From Sanderia malayensis (lineage: Eukaryota; Cnidaria; Scyphozoa; Semaeostomeae; Pelagiidae), in assembly GCA_013076295.1 (NCBI GenBank), contig RQOL01000729.1:186001-250000 (forward strand): a stretch of 64,000 bases of DNA, given 5' to 3'. The number at the start of each line of letters is the position of its first letter. The stretch's first letter is position 1. Below the pieces are notes generated by a model. It ran no database searches. It had not been told where the DNA came from and was given only the letters and a program-made list of their open reading frames with translations. A program made the translations under genes and the position numbers. Of the stretch, positions 11,610 to 24,091 are shown piece by piece.

Positions 11610-12278
11610 TTAAATTTCATTTGCGATAAAATCATCCAAGTCTATTTCATCAAAATCATCATCGAGTATATTTCCTATGAGAGTGTTTTTCTCTTTTTCG
11701 ATATTTCCTTCCTGTCGTCCTTTATTATTATTATTATTGGACTGATTCGTATCCTCGACACCGTCATCTTCAAATTCATCGTCGCCTGCAATGATACCAT
11801 CTTGCTTACAATTATGAACCAGTTGTCTGACATTGCCAGGTTTAAAACCCTCGATCCTATCAACCACGTCAATAAACTGAGATTTAGGAAACATGTTATG
11901 AGCCCATTGCTCGTAAATTCCCAGCAATTTATCAAGATCCTTCTTTTCGTGTCCTTTTCCACGAAATTTCACTTTGGAGAAATGCTGAGGCAATAGTTTT
12001 ACACCTCTCGGTCCACCCAATCTATCAATATTCATGTATGCGCCTGGTTTACGTGGCTTGGGATCTTTTCCATCGCCTTTATCTTTCTTTTTTGTTTTAT
12101 CTTGATTTGGCTCATCACTTCCTCCACCATCTTGTTGTGGAAAATCTTGGCCTAGATTATCGCCAATCTCCAAAGGTCCTATCGGAGAAAGCGGAGCTAT
12201 GGCCTCCAAAGGAGCAAACAGTTCATCTTCATCCACGATCTGATTGTCTTCATGTTCAACTCCATCTATGTCCATCAT
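11610..12278 (-). CDS. TIPIN: TIPIN-like (Csm3/Swi3-domain) protein, intronless copy
   Basis: A single 222-residue frame from ATG 12278. It has an acidic N-terminus (VDEDELFAPLEAIAPLSP), a Lys-rich linker, then a well-kept Swi3 domain: LGGPRGVKLLPQHFSKVKFR, GKGHEKKDLDKLL, YEQWAHNMFPK and FIDVVDRIEGF. An acidic tail, an Asn run (QSNNNNNKGR) and a final DDDFDEIDLDDFI follow. This is closer to canonical TIPIN than its neighbour (VKFRGKGHE retained). It has no intron where the neighbour has one in MFPR, so it is either a retrocopy or has lost the intron; no poly(A) tract was noticed. It is tail to tail with the other copy and head to head with CDC37. Confidence 0.85.
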   Translation of the reverse strand: MMDIDGVEHEDNQIVDEDELFAPLEAIAPLSPIGPLEIGDNLGQDFPQQDGGGSDEPNQDKTKKKDKGDGKDPKPRKPGAYMNIDRLGGPRGVKLLPQHFSKVKFRGKGHEKKDLDKLLGIYEQWAHNMFPKSQFIDVVDRIEGFKPGNVRQLVHNCKQDGIIAGDDEFEDDGVEDTNQSNNNNNKGRQEGNIEKEKNTLIGNILDDDFDEIDLDDFIANEI

Positions 12279-12467
12279 TATTTTAGTTTATTTTAGAGGA
12301 ATTATGGAAAGGCCGCCAAAATTTTGTTCCGAGAAACCCATTGGCCTCGCTTGCATGTTCCTCCACTGTTGAGCATGTTATATTTGATGACCTTGCTGAA
12401 TTTTCTCGATGAATTGAAACCACAAAACTACTTATACCTTACCAAAAAAGCAAAGAAAATACACAAA
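12279..12467. promoter_or_regulatory. Shared head-to-head promoter region, TIPIN copy / CDC37
   Basis: Only 189 bp separate the start codon of the intronless TIPIN-like gene (minus) from that of CDC37 (plus). Both 5' UTRs and core promoters must fit here unless unseen upstream exons exist. No TATA box is evident on either side. Inferred from geometry, not from a recognised motif. Confidence 0.55.
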
Positions 12468-12859
12468 ATGGTGGATTATAGCGTCTGGGATCATATTGAG
12501 GTATGCTACAAGCATTTTAAATTACTCTTAACCAATTTATTTGAATCTACTGCCTGTAAATTGCCAGAGAAGTTAAAACTTATTGCAGGCACTGCAGTGC
12601 AGTCCTAAAATTGTCCTAAGATATCTTTATCTTATTTTGGACTTTTTAATTTAAAGTGAAATGCAGAATTGCAATTCCAACTCGGATAAAATAGTGTTTT
12701 TGCAGCCTGTTGTCCAGCGGAGTTAATGTCAAGTAAGGAATGGGGGTGTGGCAAATTCAACGTGAATCATGAAAGGGGGTGTGGCAAATTCAACTTTCCT
12801 CTCTCAACTTCACCCCACCTTTTGTGACTTTGCGTTCTTCAAGGCAAGTTATTATTGTA

Positions 12860-12892
<33 letters not shown>

Positions 12893-15548
12893 TTCGAACC
12901 AGGTCAGTGATGATGAAGATGAAACCCACCCAAACATTGATACCCCAAGCTTATTCAGATGGAGACACCAGGCAAGAGTCGAAAGAATGGAAGAAATGAA
13001 GAAGAAAAAGGAAGATTTAAGTAAAAGCAAATCAAGGTACATGCATTTAACTTGTTTAATATGTAGTAAAATCACAGAAAGATAAAGGACAGTTTCTTTG
13101 AAGTTTCATTCAAGAGCACTTGTCCCATGCTTCCATTATCATTGCTCTGTAATTTATACATTGAACCCTCTATTCTTATTCAGACAGCACTTCTTATTTG
13201 ATATGCTTTAAATTTAGTGTTGAAAAGAAATTAGATAACTTAAAGGAGCAGATCAAGAAAATGGACCTGAGTGGAAAGACAGAAGAATCGAAAGAATTAA
13301 AAAAAGAATTGGATGAACTCGAAAAACAGGTTTCTAATTTATGCTTTATTATTTACTTATGGTTTTATAATATATGTGTTGCATTTAATTATTAGCAGTT
13401 ATTAAATTGAAAAACAATCAGTGTTTTTTTGACAGGAGGAACATTTTAGAAAGAAAGAACAAGAACTTTTAGAAGAGGAAAAAGTTGGAATATTTTTCCG
13501 CTTTTTGTTTTTTTATGATATTTTTGTAGGCAGCTGAATTGGGTGACCTTTTAATTTGACTCTTTTTTGTTCTCTTTTTAGTCTCAGCCTTGGAATGTTG
13601 ACACCTTGAGTGAACCAGGATTCCAAAAAACTGTGAGTAATCATTTGAAATCACTTGAAATCACTTGAAATCACTTGAAATCATTTGAAATCACCTGAAT
13701 TTACTTGAAATCATTTGAAATCACTTGAAATCACTTGTTAAGCAACCGTAAGACTCATGGAAGAAGTAGGTAAATATTTTTTCATTTCACTTTTCTGCCT
13801 GCTAGATCATTAATAAACCAAAACCAAAACAGAAGGAAGTTTTGACTGAGGAAGAAGAGTTAGAAAGATCAGTGAGTAGAACATTTTTCATTCATCTTCT
13901 TAATCAAGATCTCCCCCCACTTTTAATACCCCATTAATGTGCTATTTAAGATGATTGTTGTTCTTAACTGATGTTTGATATTTTACAGAAAAAGTTTATG
14001 GATGAGAATAAAGAAGCTATTAAAAAATATGGAATGCTCCATGAATATGCAGATTCAGAGCAATATTTGATCCAGAACCCGCACCTTGCTTCTGAATACA
14101 CAGCTAATTACTTAGTGATTTGGTGCATTGATCTTGAAGTAGAAGAGGTGGGTTGTATGAAACATTTTGGTTTCTTGTCTAACATGCATTATCATCTTAA
14201 GCAATACATGTGCTATTGGTTAAATGTGTTGAAGATTAATATCTTCATTTGACAGCTGGGAAAATTATATTTTAATTGTGAAAAATTTCTTCTCAGATCT
14301 GCGAACGGCGGTTGTTTTTAGGTGTAACGTAGCCTCAGTGGGTGGGAGGAATAAAACGTAACCCGAACTAACTAAGTACGATTGAGAAATTGTTTTCGCA
14401 ACACCCGTGGAGTTATTCGCCAATTTATCACTGCAGTTGCACGCGATTAACACGGATTTATCACGTTAAATTCAGCAGATTTTTGCTTTTGTTGTCAATC
14501 TTGTATGCAGCAATGGCAAGTTTAGACGATTACGCCTTAGCAAAGCAAAGGATTAAGTATCAATCAAGTGAACTGTTTTATTCATAGAAACACGCGTTGA
14601 TGCAAAGAGTTGCACACCAAACCATCTGCATGCAATTTTTGCTTGAATTAGCAAGAACCATGGACATTGATCCTCGCTCAACAGTCAGACCTTTCTTCAA
14701 CAAGTGAGCATTCATCGTGTTTTTAACTAAGCTGCCCTGTGTTACCCAATGTTTTCTTTCGAAAGACGGTCCATGAAGTAAATCCAGCAGTCCTTCTCTT
14801 TTCCTAGCTTCCTCAGGGAAGAACGACTGATTAAAAACATCACAAACATACACTTGTTTCTTGATAATTACATATTCTTTTCTTAGCCCTTGATGTATAA
14901 TAATTATATCATTTATTGCTCAGAATGAGAACTGGCGAAGACTCTTATATGGAGGGATTTCACGTTGAGCTCAAAGGTTTCATCGGAAGAATCAAAGACA
15001 GAGCGCAAGCTAGAATAGAAAAGGCTATGGAGGAATACGAGGCTGTAAGTTTATTCATAACGAGGCTGTCTCATTTGTTCACGCATGCGCATGTGACGTC
15101 AGCTTGCACATCCATGGTTACCCATTCTATTTGTGAGTATGATGTTCTATTTTGAAGGAGGAGAGGCAAAAACGAATTGGACCTGGTGGTTTGGATCCTG
15201 TCGAAGTCTTTGAAACTTTACCAAAGGTATAATACCTTTCATATATTCAAATCTTAGTTGCTCAGCTGCGTCAAGCAATTCATTGAATACGATCACTGGT
15301 CACTTCCTCCCACCCCCATCTTTTTTCAGACCTTGCAAGATTGTTTTGAATCGAAAAACGTTCAAATGCTTCAAGATGTGATGTCAGCAATGCCTGAAGA
15401 TGAGGCTAGGTATCATTTGAAGCGGTGCATTGATTCTGGTCTGTGGATTCCAGATGCGAAAAAGGCGGAACGAGACGGGCAAACGGAGGCAAGTGGAGCC
15501 AAAGAATCCTCAGGTGAGTACGAGACTGTCGGCGCATCAAAATCATGA
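12468..15548 (+). CDS. CDC37: CDC37, HSP90 co-chaperone for kinases
   Basis: Eleven exons: 12468-12500, 12903-13036, 13218-13329, 13436-13483, 13582-13632, 13806-13871, 13989-14147, 14588-14703, 14924-15044, 15158-15226 and 15330-15548; 375 residues (human about 378). CDC37 loads protein kinases onto HSP90 in the cytosol. The invariant N-terminus [22 protein letters not shown] carries Ser13 in its CK2 context. A charged coiled coil follows, then [12 protein letters not shown], the HSP90-binding middle ([28 protein letters not shown]) and [13 protein letters not shown] and [12 protein letters not shown] near the C-terminus. Exon 4 uses a poor donor (AAA|GTTGGA). In the last exon a perfect donor-like CAG|GTGAGT lies at 15512-15519 but can be read through to TGA, so an alternative C-terminus is possible. 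Confidence 0.95.
12742..12893. repeat. Direct repeat and (TTA)n microsatellite in CDC37 intron 1
   Basis: The 20-mer GGGGGTGTGGCAAATTCAAC occurs twice, about 33 bp apart (near 12742 and 12775). A run of about ten TTA units at 12861-12893 ends only a few bases before the 3' splice site of exon 2. Confidence 0.9.
13636..13739. repeat. 10-bp tandem repeat in CDC37 intron 5
   Basis: About ten copies of a 10-bp unit (AATCACTTGA with T/C variants) begin within a few bases of the exon 5 donor. The array occupies most of this short intron. Confidence 0.92.
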
Positions 15549-16616
15549 AACAGAGGCTACATTATCTTTACAATTCAACCAATTCAATTGTGCTTAAATA
15601 TTGACTGATCATTTGTTAACGTTTGGAATCATTGCTTGCTACATTATCAACAAACAAAGCATATTAACAAAGTAGTTAAAACTAAATGTCCACAAATCTA
15701 TTATAGTGAATATGCTTAAGGTAATTTTCAATTCATCTTTCCACGGCTGATTTAATTATTACCCTGGCGTCGTACTCTTTTTTCTTGTTTGTCTCGAGCA
15801 AGTTGCTCCTTTCTTCCCTGTTGCAAGTGCAAGTTAGATTGGAGTTCACTCCTCCGCAGCCTGTAATTGTTTGCTGCTCAGTTCTCATTATTAATCACAC
15901 TGACGCTAGATGGAGTTGTATTGTTGCATGCACCATGCTGATGGGAATAATGGTTTCCTGGGTGTTTCTCAGCATTAATTACGGATACTGGTGGAAACGG
16001 ACTGCGAGCACAGGTATTCAAATTCATCATTGATTGTTCATTGATTCAATTGGAAGTGAGTTGCGCGCTCTTTGACACCCGTGAATGACACAAAAGACTT
16101 CATCATTACATCAATATCCAATATCCTTACTAAATTCCCCTTACAAAGCCAATATTTTCTATGATCTGCTGGACTAGGAAACAAAACACTGCCAGATACT
16201 TAATGTGAAATTATCATTTGAATATATTTTCACTGGATTAGGAAAGAAAACCCTTAGCGTATCTTCTGTTCTTTTCTCGTGTCATGATGTGAATCTGTAC
16301 GAAGGAACGGAGACAGACAAGCTTTGAGTTAAGAAATTCGGATATCCATGGATCTCTATGTGTGTATAGAGGATTAGGTAAATATCGCTGAATTAATAGT
16401 CAATCGAGGCGTGTGGCTTTTATTGTTACTCATTGTTTTCGTCTTAAGAAATACCAGCCTGTAAATAAAGACAGACCTTTTGTATTTTAGTCACACTACG
16501 TTTAACAGACAGGACTGAAACATAGCAAGTAAGATATAACTCTGAGAGTAAAATTAACAATTTGTGAAGCATCGTTTCCAAGCTCATCTTGAATTAAATT
16601 GGTTGGTAATGATAGG
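15549..16616. other. Intergenic, CDC37 to TMTC
   Basis: No supported gene. A plus-strand frame at 15785-16033 contains one hydrophobic helix (CTMLMGIMVSWVFLSINYG), but it has no clear start context, splice partner or family. TMTC promoter and CDC37 3' UTR must lie here. Confidence 0.5.
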
Positions 16617-19600
16617 ATGGATCGTAAACAACTTGTGATTATTTCTCTTGTATCTGGCGTGGGGTTTATTTGCTATTTGAATACATTGAAAGCTGGATTT
16701 GTCTATGATGATAAGTATGTGTTTGATTATGTATTTTATTGAATTTTAATTTCTTATATTTTTATACCAAAGATTAACTTGATTTTGTGCAATGTATCTG
16801 AGAGGTATAGCACACAGTCAGTCTCTTGATGGGCTTTGGGTGGTACCCCGAATGGTGTTTGGGTTGGATATTCCAAGTTTTTTAGAAAACGCCACGCTGA
16901 CAAGACAACATTGCACAATTCAAATCGCCTTAAATTCATCGATATGGGACGATCTCTTTAAATTTTTATACCATCCAAGTGACCATATGGTTTTCCTATG
17001 AAGGACACGCTGTTTTTCTTCGCTGACAAAGTCAACAACAATGTTTTCATTTCTTTGACAGCCGAGCAATCATCGAGAATTCTGACATCAAACCATGTGC
17101 ACCATGGACCAATATTTTGTCCAATGATTTCTGGGGCACACCACTGTCCCACAGTGGAAGTCACAAGTCCTACCGTCCATTGTGTGTTCTCAGCTTTCGA
17201 TTGAATTACTTGTTTGATGGATTAAATCCAAGAGGTTATCATTTATGCAATGTTCTGCTGCATTCTATTTCATGTGCGTTATTTACTGCTTTGGCGTCGC
17301 AACTGCTTGTCAATTCAACTCAATGCATCTTTGCGGGCTTGCTCTTTGCTGTCCATTCTGTCCATTCAGGTAAAATGAATTGAATTCTTTCAGTCTATTC
17401 ATATAGTCGGATAAGACCCGTTGTTAATTTATCCAAGAATCTCGAGAGGACTATATGCTCAGTCAACAAACCAAGCAATGCATTTAATTCTCAACATTTT
17501 GATATTTTATATTTCAGAAGCAGTAGCCGGCGTTGTGGGCCGTGCAGACATAGGATGTGGTCTCTTTTTCATTTTGTCCCTGATGCTCTACCAAAAAGCT
17601 GCAACGAGGCCAACACCAACAAAGACCAGCTTCAACAGCCTCTTTTTCATTCTGTCAATCGTCTGTTGCATTGCGAGTATTCTAATGAAAGAAATCGGAA
17701 TCACTTCACTTGGTGTGATGATCTTGTATGACGTTGTTTTTATAATGAGACCAAAATTTAATGGCTTTTCAAGCATGTTGAAACAGGTAGGATTATTTGC
17801 TCTTATTTTCGCACTTGCCAAGATATTAGGGATATTTTAAAAATGAATCAATTAGGATATATGAGATGAAGGATCTGCGGTGACGTAAGCAACTGAGCTT
17901 GTTTAATATTCATATCCTAAGCCATCCATTATTCAATCTGACCAACCAATCATTGAGCAGTTTTTACGTTTTTATTTTCACTTTGCTTCATCCAGGCGCG
18001 AGAATGTGGAACGCTGCATCGTACGATTGCGTTGGTAACATCAGCATGTCTGCTGTTGTATGTCAGACTAACCATAATGAATCATGCCACACCCGTATTC
18101 TCATCTTCCGACAATCCAGCTTCTAACCACGATGATGTCATTGTTCGATTGCTAACATTCCTCTACTTGCCTGTGTTCAACGTGTCCCTGTTGCTGTTTC
18201 CATGGCAGCTTAGTTTTGATTGGTCGATGGAATCTATCCCATTGGTCACTTCGATCAGCGATTCAAGAAATTTTCTCAGTCTCTCATTGTATTCAGTGCT
18301 CGTCATCGCAATATTTAAGTACGTAAGATACTGTCAAGTTGGTTCCTACCACCACAGCGATCACACTGATTCAGATTTAGTGCCTAATAGCAAGTGCAAC
18401 ATTGATGGATGGCGTAACAAGTTACTACCTCAAATTACTGGCAATTACTATCACAAATTGCCACAGAACCCATTTACAAACGGCTGTTTCGAGACGAATT
18501 TATTCAGAAGTGCAACAAACGAAATTTGTTCTGATGCTAATGGACATGAAGATGTGACAGCTAAAGGAGAAAGAACTTTGCGGAATGGCTCAATAGAATA
18601 TCGCACGACAAAGAAAAGAAATTGCAATCAGAAGACCAAGCTGACATTTGAAAAGAATTCTGGTCACAAGAATGGGCGCAGGACAGAATGTGTCGTTAAT
18701 AGTAATGGAACAGATCATTACAACAGACACGCAAGCTTAATGCAGTGTAATGAACACGTCACAGATTTTCAACATGATAATAATGATTACAGTACTGGAA
18801 TATTCCTTCTTGGCATGATGATCATACCTTTTATTCCTGCTACAAATTTGTTTTTCTACGTTGGGTTTGTTGTTGCAGAGAGAATTCTTTACATTCCAAG
18901 CATTGGATTTTGTTTGCTTGTTGCTTTGGGGTTCGGTCATCTCGACAAGAAACTTCATCATCGCTTCAGACCTGCTTTAAAGATGTTTGCATGCGTTTAT
19001 GTTGCCTTACTTGCTGCAAGGACAGTGTTAAGAAATGAAGATTGGTTTGACGAAGAAGCATTGTACAGGTAAAAATACGCTATACTTTTTCATTTTACGT
19101 CCATTATATTTCGTGCATGGAACTAATTAAATAATTATCATTATTGGTTTCAGATCTGGTTTGGAAGTGAATCCATCTAAAGGTAAGGCGTTATTAAACG
19201 TCATTTGTTGAAGTCTGCTTATTTCTGTTCAATATGACAACTTACAGCAATATGGAATTGTATCATGTTGCTATCATGTCATTGCAATTCATAACAATTT
19301 GCATAAGTTTGTTTTCTATTGTATTGTTCAGTGCACCCCTCTTACGAGTTTATACATCCTTCTATCTCCTTTTACATTATGCCACCTTCATTCTTCTACA
19401 TATTTTTACCTCTTTTACCGTCTTTTTTATCTTCTTGTCATATCTTCTTAAGCTTGCATTTTTCATTTGCATCATATTTACTCTTTCTTCTTCACTTTAG
19501 CGTGGTCAAATTTAGGAAACATACTATCACAGAAGGGAAGAACTTCAGAGGCCGAAGAAGCTTATAACACAGCACTAAAGCATCGACCTAACATGGCTGA

Positions 19601-21840
19601 TACAGAATATAATTTGTGAGTTTTTCTCTGCGGATATTTCACTCAACATTTCTTGTTTTGAATATATTCAGCTAATAGTCTGAGTCTGTTTGTCTGCATT
19701 TATTGCTGCCATAATAGTGACGTATTATACATCCACCTCAGAGGTGTTTTACTGCAGAATATGAAAAGACACAAAGAAGCTATGAATTGCTATAAAAATG
19801 CTATCAAATACAGACCCTCGTTTGCAGGTAGATGAAACTAACAAATATTAAGTTTTCCCATTTGTATTCCACACAACACATACATGCATAACATGCATAT
19901 AACAGGCGTTAATGGAGTAGAATTTTCTGAATTTGAGCTTCATCTTCGCAGCTGCTCATCTAAACCTTGGCTTGGTTTACGATGCCATCGGCCTGAAACA
20001 GGATGCCTTGAAGGTAATATTCATTCAGCATTCTTCTCCAGCTGTCACTCGACGGCAATCATTTAGTTCCAGAACTCTGCTATCGAAACATTTCATGTTT
20101 TTATAGATACTTACAAATGCACAGAATATCAATGATTTTGGATTAAAGAATCCAAAAGCTCATTTACATTCGCGTAAGTAAATTAATATCATCATCTTTT
20201 ACTTGCATCAACTAATAACTTGGGCTATTTCGATAAACTGGCATTTTCTTCATGTGTTGGTCGTGGAGTGGTCATTATCCCTCCCCTCTTCTTTGTATCG
20301 TCAATAATAGAATGTAAGATATGAATTGTAATAAATAAGATGAAATAAAGAATTCTCCTTGATTCTCTTTCTAGTTGTTGCCATCAGATACAACATTGGA
20401 AAAATTTACTTTAACATGCAAAACTATAAGGTAAAATTTATTTATTGAATATTTTACTCTACTTTTTCTATTTTAATTATGTCATTTCAAAGTGTTTTTG
20501 TGATTCCTTTCATCTTTGCGTTTCATTTGTAGAAGTCTATAGATGTTTTTCACGAGGCGATAAAAATGGCACCTTCAGATTATTCACCACATAGCATTTA
20601 CAACATGCTTGGTATGTTCACACAGAATCGATTTTTTAAAGTCTGATTTTCGTGTGGTACCTTTGTGAATAGTGTCGCATAGTTATTAAGTAGTATTGAT
20701 GGTAGTACAGTATCAGACATGTCAGCCATAGTAGTATCAGCCATGTCACCAAAGGATATGGATAGTTTCTATGCCACGCTTGCTTATCTCAATTTAGGAC
20801 AAGCCTATTCATTTATTGGAGAAGTAGAAAATGCCGAGATCTGGTATTGGAGATCACTGCAATCGAATACAACTCATGTACCAGCCCATCTAACATATGC
20901 CAGGCATTTGGCCTCCTCAAAGGTATGTTCAGATGTTTATCACGCACAATTATATTCTTCTCCGTTAAGTGTACATTTATACGTAGCATTATTTAATCAA
21001 TATTCTTACTGCAGGGAAAAGTTGAAGAGGCAGAATCATGGTTTAAGAAAGCCCTAAAAATTCAACCCAACCATTCCGATAGTCATTTTCATTATGGTAA
21101 AAATTATCACGCTTATTTCTCTTATTTTGATTTGAAGAACCACTGAGATAACGCTTTAATATTTTAGCATTAATATTTATTCTACCCTTGTGCACATATA
21201 AGAAGCACTTGTGTTTTATTTAGGTCAATTTTTGATATCAACTGGTAGGAGAGAGGAAGGGTTGAGGAGACTGGAACGAGCCATCGAATTAAATCCACGT
21301 GATGCTGAACTTACTGCGATTACAGCCTCATCTTTCAGGTTAATGCTTAACAATTTGATTTCTTCATTCATTAACTATAATCTTGTTTTATGATTACTTC
21401 ATTTTCAATTGATGTCGTAAATCCGTTGATCTAACAGTTGATCTTTTTGCGCAGGGAGGCAAAAGATTATGAAAAAGCTGAAAAATATTTCAAGTTGGCT
21501 GTTGAACACAATCCAAATGTAAGGTTCTCTATCGCAATTCATTAACTTTAAGATATCTGATTCTATCCAACCCATTTATTTGTCCTTCCTTTTGCAATGT
21601 GTTATTTGTTTTTCATCATTCTCAGTATTGAAATATTATCATGTGTGTGACGTTTCAATTCAATTCAATTCAATTCAGGCACCCCACAGTCACATGAACC
21701 TTGGTGCACTGTACCACCTTACAGGAAGGCTTGATGAAGCTGAGCATAGCTACTTTGAGGCGTTACGCTTGAATCCAGGAGATCAACTAACAATATCTAA
21801 CATTAAAAAATTAAAGACACTAAAGGCTCGATCTAAGTAG
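16617..21840 (+). CDS. TMTC-family transmembrane and TPR protein (O-mannosyltransferase type)
   Basis: Sixteen exons: 16617-16714, 17062-17369, 17518-17786, 17996-19068, 19154-19182, 19501-19615, 19742-19827, 19952-20013, 20107-20173, 20375-20430, 20533-20611, 20741-20922, 21015-21096, 21224-21338, 21455-21518 and 21679-21840; 948 residues. TMTC1-4 are ER membrane proteins that O-mannosylate cadherin domains. Seen are the first luminal-loop Asp pair (AGFVYDDN), NDFWGTPLSHSGSHKSYRPL, GVVGRAD, the DUF1736 region (PWQLSFDWSMESIPLV), and FVVAERILYIPSIGF. About nine TPRs follow, from residue 590 to the C-terminus. Odd: residues about 337-485 form a polar His/Asn/Lys-rich insertion between membrane segments, all within the 1073-bp fourth exon. 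Exon 12 is preceded by three near-duplicate CAG acceptors, and the last acceptor abuts a (TTCAA)n run. The subtype among TMTC1-4 is undecided. Confidence 0.92.
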
Positions 21841-22739
21841 GAATAATTTGCGTGAGTTCTTTTTAATTGCGTGGTGATAAGGCAAGGAAGGGACATGGTA
21901 TTTTGTTTTGTAGGTACTTCGACAGAGAGCTCAGTCTGTCAGATTGCATTCACAATTTTTCACAAAGCGACTTAATTAAATTTAACAGATATTTATAGAT
22001 TTTGGCAAGTTTTTGTTGTAAATAATATAGGGCAATTTGTAAAACTAGACATTTAAAATTCAGTAGTGTTTTATAGTTTGTTATCAAAATTGAAATACAG
22101 TAGAAATCAATATTTATTATTTATTATATTAATTACTCTTCAGCTTAGTAACTAATGCATTCATCATTAATTTCATTAAACCATGTATTGCAGGAAGCAA
22201 TAAGAGAGTTAAATTATAGATAATGTTATAGTAATGGCATGTATTAAAATGCACTTTGTGGTAGGAGAGTTTTCAATTTTTCAATATTTGTGCGTAGTGT
22301 ATAGTGTGTATAGTATTATAAATTTAATATAATTTGCTTTGAAGCAGTAGTTAACTGTTCAAGCAACTTTTGTAGCTTTATTAACTTTGGGATGAATTAC
22401 TGAAAATGTTTTGAAAACCACAAACCAATCTTTTGTGGTCAATTTTGTCTTTCTACAAAAATATCTCGAATCGAAAGTTATCGAACTTTTAAACCGGAAA
22501 TACGTCTGATGCAATGATGCGTAAGAGCGCATGCGTCGGATAAAACCTCGTGACAATTTGTTGTGATTCTGAAATCTGAATTTGAGTTTGTCGCAGAGAA
22601 TCAAAACATCGTGGAAGGAAAGAAAGCCTTTTTGCATTGCAGACCAGTAACACCAGTTTATCCACGAATAGTTCAGCTCAGCCTACTAAAAAACACCTGA
22701 AAATATTCTGTAGCTATTACTCCACAGTCTGCAACAAAA
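21841..22739. other. TMTC 3' UTR and 4E-BP upstream region
   Basis: AT-rich, without supported coding sequence. It holds the TMTC 3' UTR and, near 22500-22739, the likely promoter and 5' UTR of the 4E-BP gene. No canonical poly(A) signal was pinned down. Confidence 0.5.
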
Positions 22740-23879
22740 ATGAACGGCACAGAATCAACTCAAAATGGAAGCAAAGGTATCCCGATGAGAAGAGTTGTTG
22801 TGAAGGATCCGTCTCATATGCCTTCTCATTACTCGGAAACTCCCGGTGGTACAATGTTTTCTACCACTCCAGGAGGTATGAAACTGTTTTATTTTCATAA
22901 ATATCACTCTAATTTACTTAATCTTTAAACAATAATTTCTCTAGCATTTTTTGTGCATCTGCCTGACATGTTGGCGTGTGTTTGTTTACGAATTTGTGGC
23001 TTTGCTTGTTCACCACGTTTAGGCCATGCTATGCGTTCATGATGCAGCAGGTAATGGTTGACTTGCAGCAATTTTGCAATTTTGACCGCATTTATTGCCG
23101 CTCAGGCATGCATAAGCATCTTATTATCCTCAAATTTTTTAAACAATGATACTTCAATTGTTCTTGAAAAACTTAAGCTCGTGGAAGTGAAGAGGTTTGC
23201 ATTCATCATAAAGCGATGGTGGATTGCGTTACAACATGAAGCCGAAAATTACGTCCGTCCAAACTTATATTTTAACAATGTACTTTGTTTTGTTGCTTAA
23301 TCTTTCAATATCTGTTATCGCAGCATTGTGAGTAATCTGAATAACTTGTGAAATTAATCTCTGCCGACTTATCGATTGTTTATTCAAAAGATTTCTGCAG
23401 AAACGTGCCAGAGTTGTTGAAAAGCAATGGGATTTTGGGGACTTCGCTGGAGAACGATAGGATCACATATGTTATTCGATCTCTTCAAATAGGCAATTGG
23501 TTTTCTTTTCGTTTAGGAACGAGAATCATCTACGAGAGAAAGTTTTTGCTGGACATAAGAAACTCACCTTTATCTAAGACTCCAACAAAGCAACTTCCAG
23601 TAATCCCAGGTGTGACATTGGACGACAATGGCAAGTTGATTGAAGAAGATGAAGAAGCCCTTGAGAATGAGAAGAATTCTCTCAAAGAGAAATCCGAACC
23701 TATGGAAGAACAAAATGGAAGTGATCCCAAGAAAAATCACGGTAACCAACTATTTATATATATTGCTTTTTAGTTGTTTTTAGCGAGCAACCTTGTTCAT
23801 TGATGCTCTATTAGTAATTTTTCTCAATGGGAATCTTGCTTATTTAACAGATGACATCCAATTTGACATGGATATCTGA
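22740..23879 (+). CDS. EIF4EBP: eIF4E-binding protein (4E-BP)
   Basis: Exons 22740-22875, 23517-23741 and 23851-23879 encode 129 residues (human 4E-BP1 has 118). 4E-BPs block cap-dependent translation by occupying eIF4E until mTORC1 phosphorylates them. All regulatory parts are visible: Thr34 in YSETPGG and Thr43 in STTPGG (the human T37/T46 pair), the eIF4E-binding motif YERKFLL at 51-57, Ser62 (NSP) and Thr67 (KTP), and the C-terminal TOS motif FDMDI at 125-129, alone in the last 29-bp exon. A clear RAIP motif is not kept; GIPMRRV stands in its place. A Glu/Lys-rich linker ([17 protein letters not shown]) replaces the shorter vertebrate segment. Very secure. Confidence 0.96.
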
Positions 23880-24056
23880 AGTAAATGATTGGTAAAAAAT
23901 GGCTGAAAAAATCCAGAAAAGGCACATTGAGTTGTTGTGAAAAATGGATTGCAAGCTTGTTTCTTTTTCTTCTCTAATTATTAGGTACTGATCATATTTA
24001 CATTTTAGCCCTTTTACTAAAAGCAAGCTTCATTTAGTGCATATGAAAAGGTTGTA

Positions 24057-24091
24057 CTTCAGCCTTGGGTTTGGCTATCCCAAGGCTGAAG
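24057..24091. other. Perfect stem-loop in 4E-BP 3' UTR
   Basis: CTTCAGCCTTGGG and its exact complement are separated by nine bases, and partial pairing continues outwards to about 24041 and 24108 (ATATGAA on both sides). It lies upstream of the AATAAA at 24454, so it should be in the 4E-BP 3' UTR. Confidence 0.7.
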
